64,000 nt of DNA from Antedon mediterranea. Lineage: Eukaryota; Echinodermata; Crinoidea; Comatulida; Antedonidae. The notes under the pieces are model-generated. The model saw only the letters and a program-made list of their open reading frames with translations, did no database searches and was not told where the DNA came from. Within the stretch, counting starts at the first letter, position 1; every line of letters starts with the position of its first letter. Position numbers and translations under genes: made by a program. Below are positions 59,903 through 64,000 of this stretch, piece by piece. The stretch spans positions 24,718,365 to 24,782,364 of the forward strand of contig NC_092678.1 in NCBI RefSeq assembly GCF_964355755.1, read 5' to 3'.

Positions 59903-62900
59903 TCAACAAGTACCATGATAAACCTTCTTGATATCCTCCATTCCAAGACAGAATTTAGCGAATATCAGATCACAATCGTTGGCGAATGTAGTTCCATCAT
60001 TTGCACAAACAGGGGAATAAATTCCGGGACATAAAACTTGGTCACAACGACCTTCCCCATCAACTGAAACAAAACAATTTTAAATTATTTAGTTCATAAA
60101 AAATGTCTTCATTTGTAAATGGCGAATATTAGGTTCACTATGTGATTCCAAAAGGAAGTATAAAGTATAGTTGAGAATGCCTCAACGTTTTGGTTGATAT
60201 GCTAACCTTCTTCTGTAGAATAGGCATTATCTATGTTGATAGTACCAAATGAGAGAGTATAGTCAAAATGAGGGGGTGGTAATAATACTTGGATTAACAA
60301 TGAATTTACCAAAGTCTTCTATCCGAATTTAGCCTGAATAACCTGGTGGGATTATACCCAAGCATTATACTCAAATATGGGATATAATAACGGTACATAT
60401 ATCAGACGCATTCTGAGATGATCTGATCATATTGTCATTGGCTATTATAACTCTTTCAACCATCCTTAATGAGCTGAGATGATGTTAATTAATACATACT
60501 AATTACTTACCAAGTCTTGTCAGTTCATGTATACATTCGCCATCATAGAGTTTTGTAAGATCATTTTTGTCGTCCATGCATGCATACTTCTTTAATGCAC
60601 ATTCTGAGAGGTAAGTAGCATGATCGCTGCCACAAACCGGTTTTATATCTTTACAAATACGATGACAGTCTGTCAAATCTGTAAATTTATAAAAACAGGT
60701 ACTATGAATCTGTGGTTCACAATAAGTGAAAAAGACCTAACACAACCAGCCGAGTCTTATAGATCAGAGAAACAAATGCATACGAACATTAATTGAATAA
60801 ATTAAGTCACTTGTCCCACAATCTATTGTCACCTATAACAAATTTCTCCTACGCTAACTCATAAAGAGAACACCTGGATCGTAGATATTATTGATACTGA
60901 TAATTTTATATGTGATTTTATATAGATTTGTATTTTATATGCATATTTCTTATTATCTCTGTAGTGTATATAAGAGGAATTTCTGATGTATTTTTTTATA
61001 TTGGACCAAATAAAAAATAATAAAAAATAGAAAGTAATTTTAACACAACTTACCTATAATTTCAACAATGAGTGATCCCATACCAGAGCCTGTGGTAAGA
61101 TCACGAGGATGGTGGTCAGGGTAGTCTATACAAGGACCGGTATACTGTATATCTAGCTTATAACCAGGAAACTGACAAGCCATTCCATCTAAGGTACATT
61201 GGTTGGGATATGTGTGGTCATCTGTACCACAAACAGGCTCATATAGCATACTACATTTATCAAAACATCCTTCAGAGAAAAAATAAATAAGTTTAATGCA
61301 TGATTTATTACAGAAAAATTTACAAAATAAAGATAATCTGTATATATTATTTAATGATTCTTGTTTAAATTGCCAAAAAATAATTTACTGAGCAAAAAGA
61401 AAATATTTTCGTTTTGGGATAGAAGACAGGTTTTTCAAAAATATTACTAAAGTGAGTTTAAAATGTACCTTCAACAGCAGTAGTGGATTCCTCTTCAGTC
61501 ACCATCAAATTCAAATTTCTAATAGCAGTTGTTAATGATCCTAATTTTGACATCTTTGCCTCAAAAGCTGAAATAGTTGGATTTGTTGCAATTTCCACTC
61601 CTTCCGTGTTTGTTGATTTCGTTTTAGTAGGTATATTTGTCACTCGAATAGTTCCGTCTAATGATTCTCCAGGTTCAGGAGTGATTATATGGTGACCTGA
61701 AAAAACAAATTTGCCATAATGAGTTGAGTTTATTTTAGTCGTTGCATGGCAATAAACAGTAAATTATTATTTTCTTTAAACTTGATAAATATTGTCAACT
61801 GTAGTGTGATTCAATTGTATGAACCAAGATTAATTTGAAATAGAATTGTTAAAAGACTTTCTTAGATTATTATTAACAAAACGATATTATATAAAATGCA
61901 AAAAAAGATTGCTCAATTCTAAATTACATACCTGAGGATTCTGATTTTGTTTCATACTGCGAAGATTCTGATTCCGTGGGCTTCACAGTTAGCATAGCTG
62001 TAACATGTTTCAATAAAATAGATTTCAAAGTTGGTGTTTTTATTCCTCCAATCACACCTGGTGGTGAAGTTTCTGATTTGGTTAAAGATGATGATGATTC
62101 ACCTAACTTATGTATCAAGATTTCTTCTGTCACTTTGGAATGTCTAGATGTGTCAACAGGTAAAGTGGTGACATCAGATTTTCTTAGGTCTTGTGATGGG
62201 GTTTGTACATCACCTTGATATAAATCTTCATTCATTCTAATTGTTGTAAAAATGTATGATTCTGGTAACGGTGATGATGTTTCAAATTGAAGTGGCTCCT
62301 CCAACCCAGATCCAACTTTGACAATTTCTACGACTGATATCTTTTCAGAAACCAGCAATGATGTAGGAGATGTTTCAATGTCCGGTTGCATAGTCGTTGC
62401 AGGTGGTGTTGAATGTACTGCAGAAGATGTTGAAGATAATACATTATTTCCTTCATCTATTGACTTATCAATAGTAGTCAGTACATCTTCTGATTCAAGA
62501 AGTGGCACTTCAGTTCCTGGTCGAATTTTGTCTATTGCTACCTTATCTGAAACTGTCAATTTGGTAGTAGTAGCTTCGACTGCAATATGAACTTCTGGTC
62601 GCATACCTGTTACACTTTTTTCAACATTTTCATGAGTTCTTGATTGTGAGGAGGTCATACCTGCAATAGATTCTTCTACTAATTTAGCTGTCTGTACATC
62701 ACCTGGCTGTTCAATTGTCACTGGCTGTATCTCTGTATCAATCCCCTCCACATGACGAGGAGTAGTTGGCTGCAACTCAAGTGGTTTTTCAGTATGAGAA
62801 ACTGTTTCAGATATTGGTGTAGTTGCCTTAAGTGACATTGTATTATATTTAATAGATTTAGAATCTTTAGGATGTTCTTTTGTAGAATCGGTTTCTACCT

Positions 62901-64000
62901 CTCCAGAACCCATTTCAGTTACATGTTCTTTTGGAAGTTCATCAGAAATTTTAGATTTGGAGGAAGCTTCGACAACTACTGGAACTTCAGTTGGTAGAGT
63001 AGTTACAAAATGAGCAATGTCGTTTGGTGTTTGATCCTCTACTATGGCAGCTGTTGTTGAATCTACAGTTCCAACTAATTCTACACTTGGAATAGGTAAT
63101 GGTTTTAATGTTCTAATTTCTGATTCAACAAGTGGCATCTCAGTTCCAGATCCAGTTTCGTCAACTGATTCATCAGCAGAAACTGGCAACGATACAACTG
63201 TTAATAATTCAACTGCAATTGGTTTTGAAGTGGTTGGTACATTAATTCCTTCATCTATATGTTTAGAAGTAGTAGACTGAAATTTGTCTGGCTGGTGTAC
63301 TGGTGTTACTAGCTGCATTGTTGTAACATCTTGAATCTCCTCTACAACCTTAGAAGTGGTTGGTGAAAACTCAAGCGATTTTGCAGTTGTCATGATATCT
63401 TTAATTTCGTCAAGTTTTGAATCATTCCAATTAGCTTCAATAATTTCAACCAGTGGGGTCATAGTTTCTTTAATTGTTGCTGTAGTGTGTCCTACTGATT
63501 TACTTTCTTCTTTAATGCTCTCACTAATACTGTCTTGAGGTTGTGCAGTCTTTTGTACCTGAACACCAATCGTTGTTGAATATGAGTCAAAGGTTGGTGC
63601 AGTTACCTTAGCTGATATTGCATCTGTCTCTAACTCTCCAGAAGCAATTTCAGTCACCTGTTGTGCTACTGTAAATTTATCAGAAGTTTTTTCTACTAAT
63701 TTAGCTGTAGTAATCTGTACATCTTCTGGCTGTTGAATTGGTGTTACTGGCTGTATTTCAGTATCAACCACCTCTACATGATGAGGAGTAGTTGGCTGCA
63801 ACTCAATTGGTTTTTCAGTCTGAGAAACTGTTTCAAGGATTGGTGTAGTTGCCTTAGCTGATATTGTATCATCTGTAATAGATTTATCATCTTTAGGATG
63901 TTCTTTTGTAGAATCAATGATTTGAATTGATTCCTTTGTAACTTTTTGTTCTATGGTAGGAATAGATGTTGGTTTAAAAGTGCTAATAAATCCAGTTTCT
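59903..64000 (-). CDS. secreted Ser/Thr-rich protein with three Kazal domains (5' end missing)
   Basis: Exons, all in phase: 61932 to beyond 64000, 61469-61696, 61054-61269, 60511-60678 and 59903-60063 (TGA at 59903). The large exon is open to the window edge and encodes at least 689 residues rich in Thr, Ser, Pro, Glu and Val, cysteine-free where read. It contains a long imperfect internal repeat: KEHPKDSKSI ... TEKPLELQPTTPRHVEG ... DTEIQPVT recurs as KEHPKDDKSI ... TEKPIELQPTTPHHVEV. This is mucin-like and probably heavily O-glycosylated. The next exon has many Thr/Glu residues, then three exons each carry one Kazal domain: CSMLYEPVCGTDDHTYPNQC, CKDIKPVCGSDHATYLSEC and CPGIYSPVCANDGTTFANDC. 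Kazal domains inhibit serine proteases or bind matrix proteins. An agrin- or testican-like matrix proteoglycan is possible, but the missing 5' end prevents naming it. No membrane segment follows the last Kazal domain. Confidence 0.87.

Noticed and set aside
61976-63538. Plus-strand frames rich in Ser, Val and Thr
   Set aside because: Antisense shadows of the large mucin-like exon, whose minus-strand frame continues in phase into three Kazal exons.

Overview
This is a metazoan nuclear window: intron-rich genes with GT/AG junctions, animal tRNA-Pro genes, a UPF2 gene, many minisatellites and remnants of LINEs, SINEs and DNA transposons. Recurrent TAGGCCTA-type words, AT richness and the gene content suggest a marine deuterostome, probably an echinoderm (crinoid-like). 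That placement is an inference from general appearance, not a match to a genome.

Layout. (1) 1-3.9 kb: the first three coding exons of an ADAMTS-type metalloprotease on the minus strand; the rest lies beyond the left edge. (2) 4.4-7.1 kb: a tRNA-derived SINE and three tRNA-Pro genes (UGG minus, AGG minus, UGG plus). (3) 9.57-31.99 kb: a complete UPF2 gene on the minus strand. I reconstructed 32 coding exons with consistent phase, giving 1552 codons. Its introns hold a 2.8-kb palindromic satellite, a 1.9-kb 50-bp minisatellite, a GC-rich 45-bp repeat and several copies of one MITE family. (4) 32.5-39.4 kb: a divergent promoter and a spliced plus-strand transcript with a possible 39-codon ORF. 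Its large intron carries a TTA-flanked inverted-repeat element and a decayed IS1595/ISXO2-like transposase, next to a nested hAT-like element. (5) 39.4-51.4 kb: no protein gene recognised; palindrome clusters, an inverted-repeat element with AAAT target duplication, a 29-bp array and AT-rich degenerate repeats. (6) 51.49-58.0 kb: a complete 10-exon minus-strand gene of 538 codons that fuses a DUF2064/TIGR04282-type nucleotidyltransferase-like domain to a family-2 glycosyltransferase (TIGR04283 type). These two activities are usually encoded by separate neighbouring bacterial genes. Three different minisatellites sit in its introns. (7) 59.9-64.0 kb: the 3' part of a minus-strand gene for a secreted Ser/Thr-rich (mucin-like) protein with three C-terminal Kazal domains; its 5' end lies beyond the right edge.

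The genes do not form a pathway. UPF2 acts in nonsense-mediated mRNA decay. The ADAMTS and Kazal/mucin proteins are extracellular. The fused transferase is a membrane-anchored enzyme of unknown substrate and is the most unusual protein in the window. Exon boundaries were worked out by hand from splice consensus and reading phase; no alignment or RNA evidence was available.
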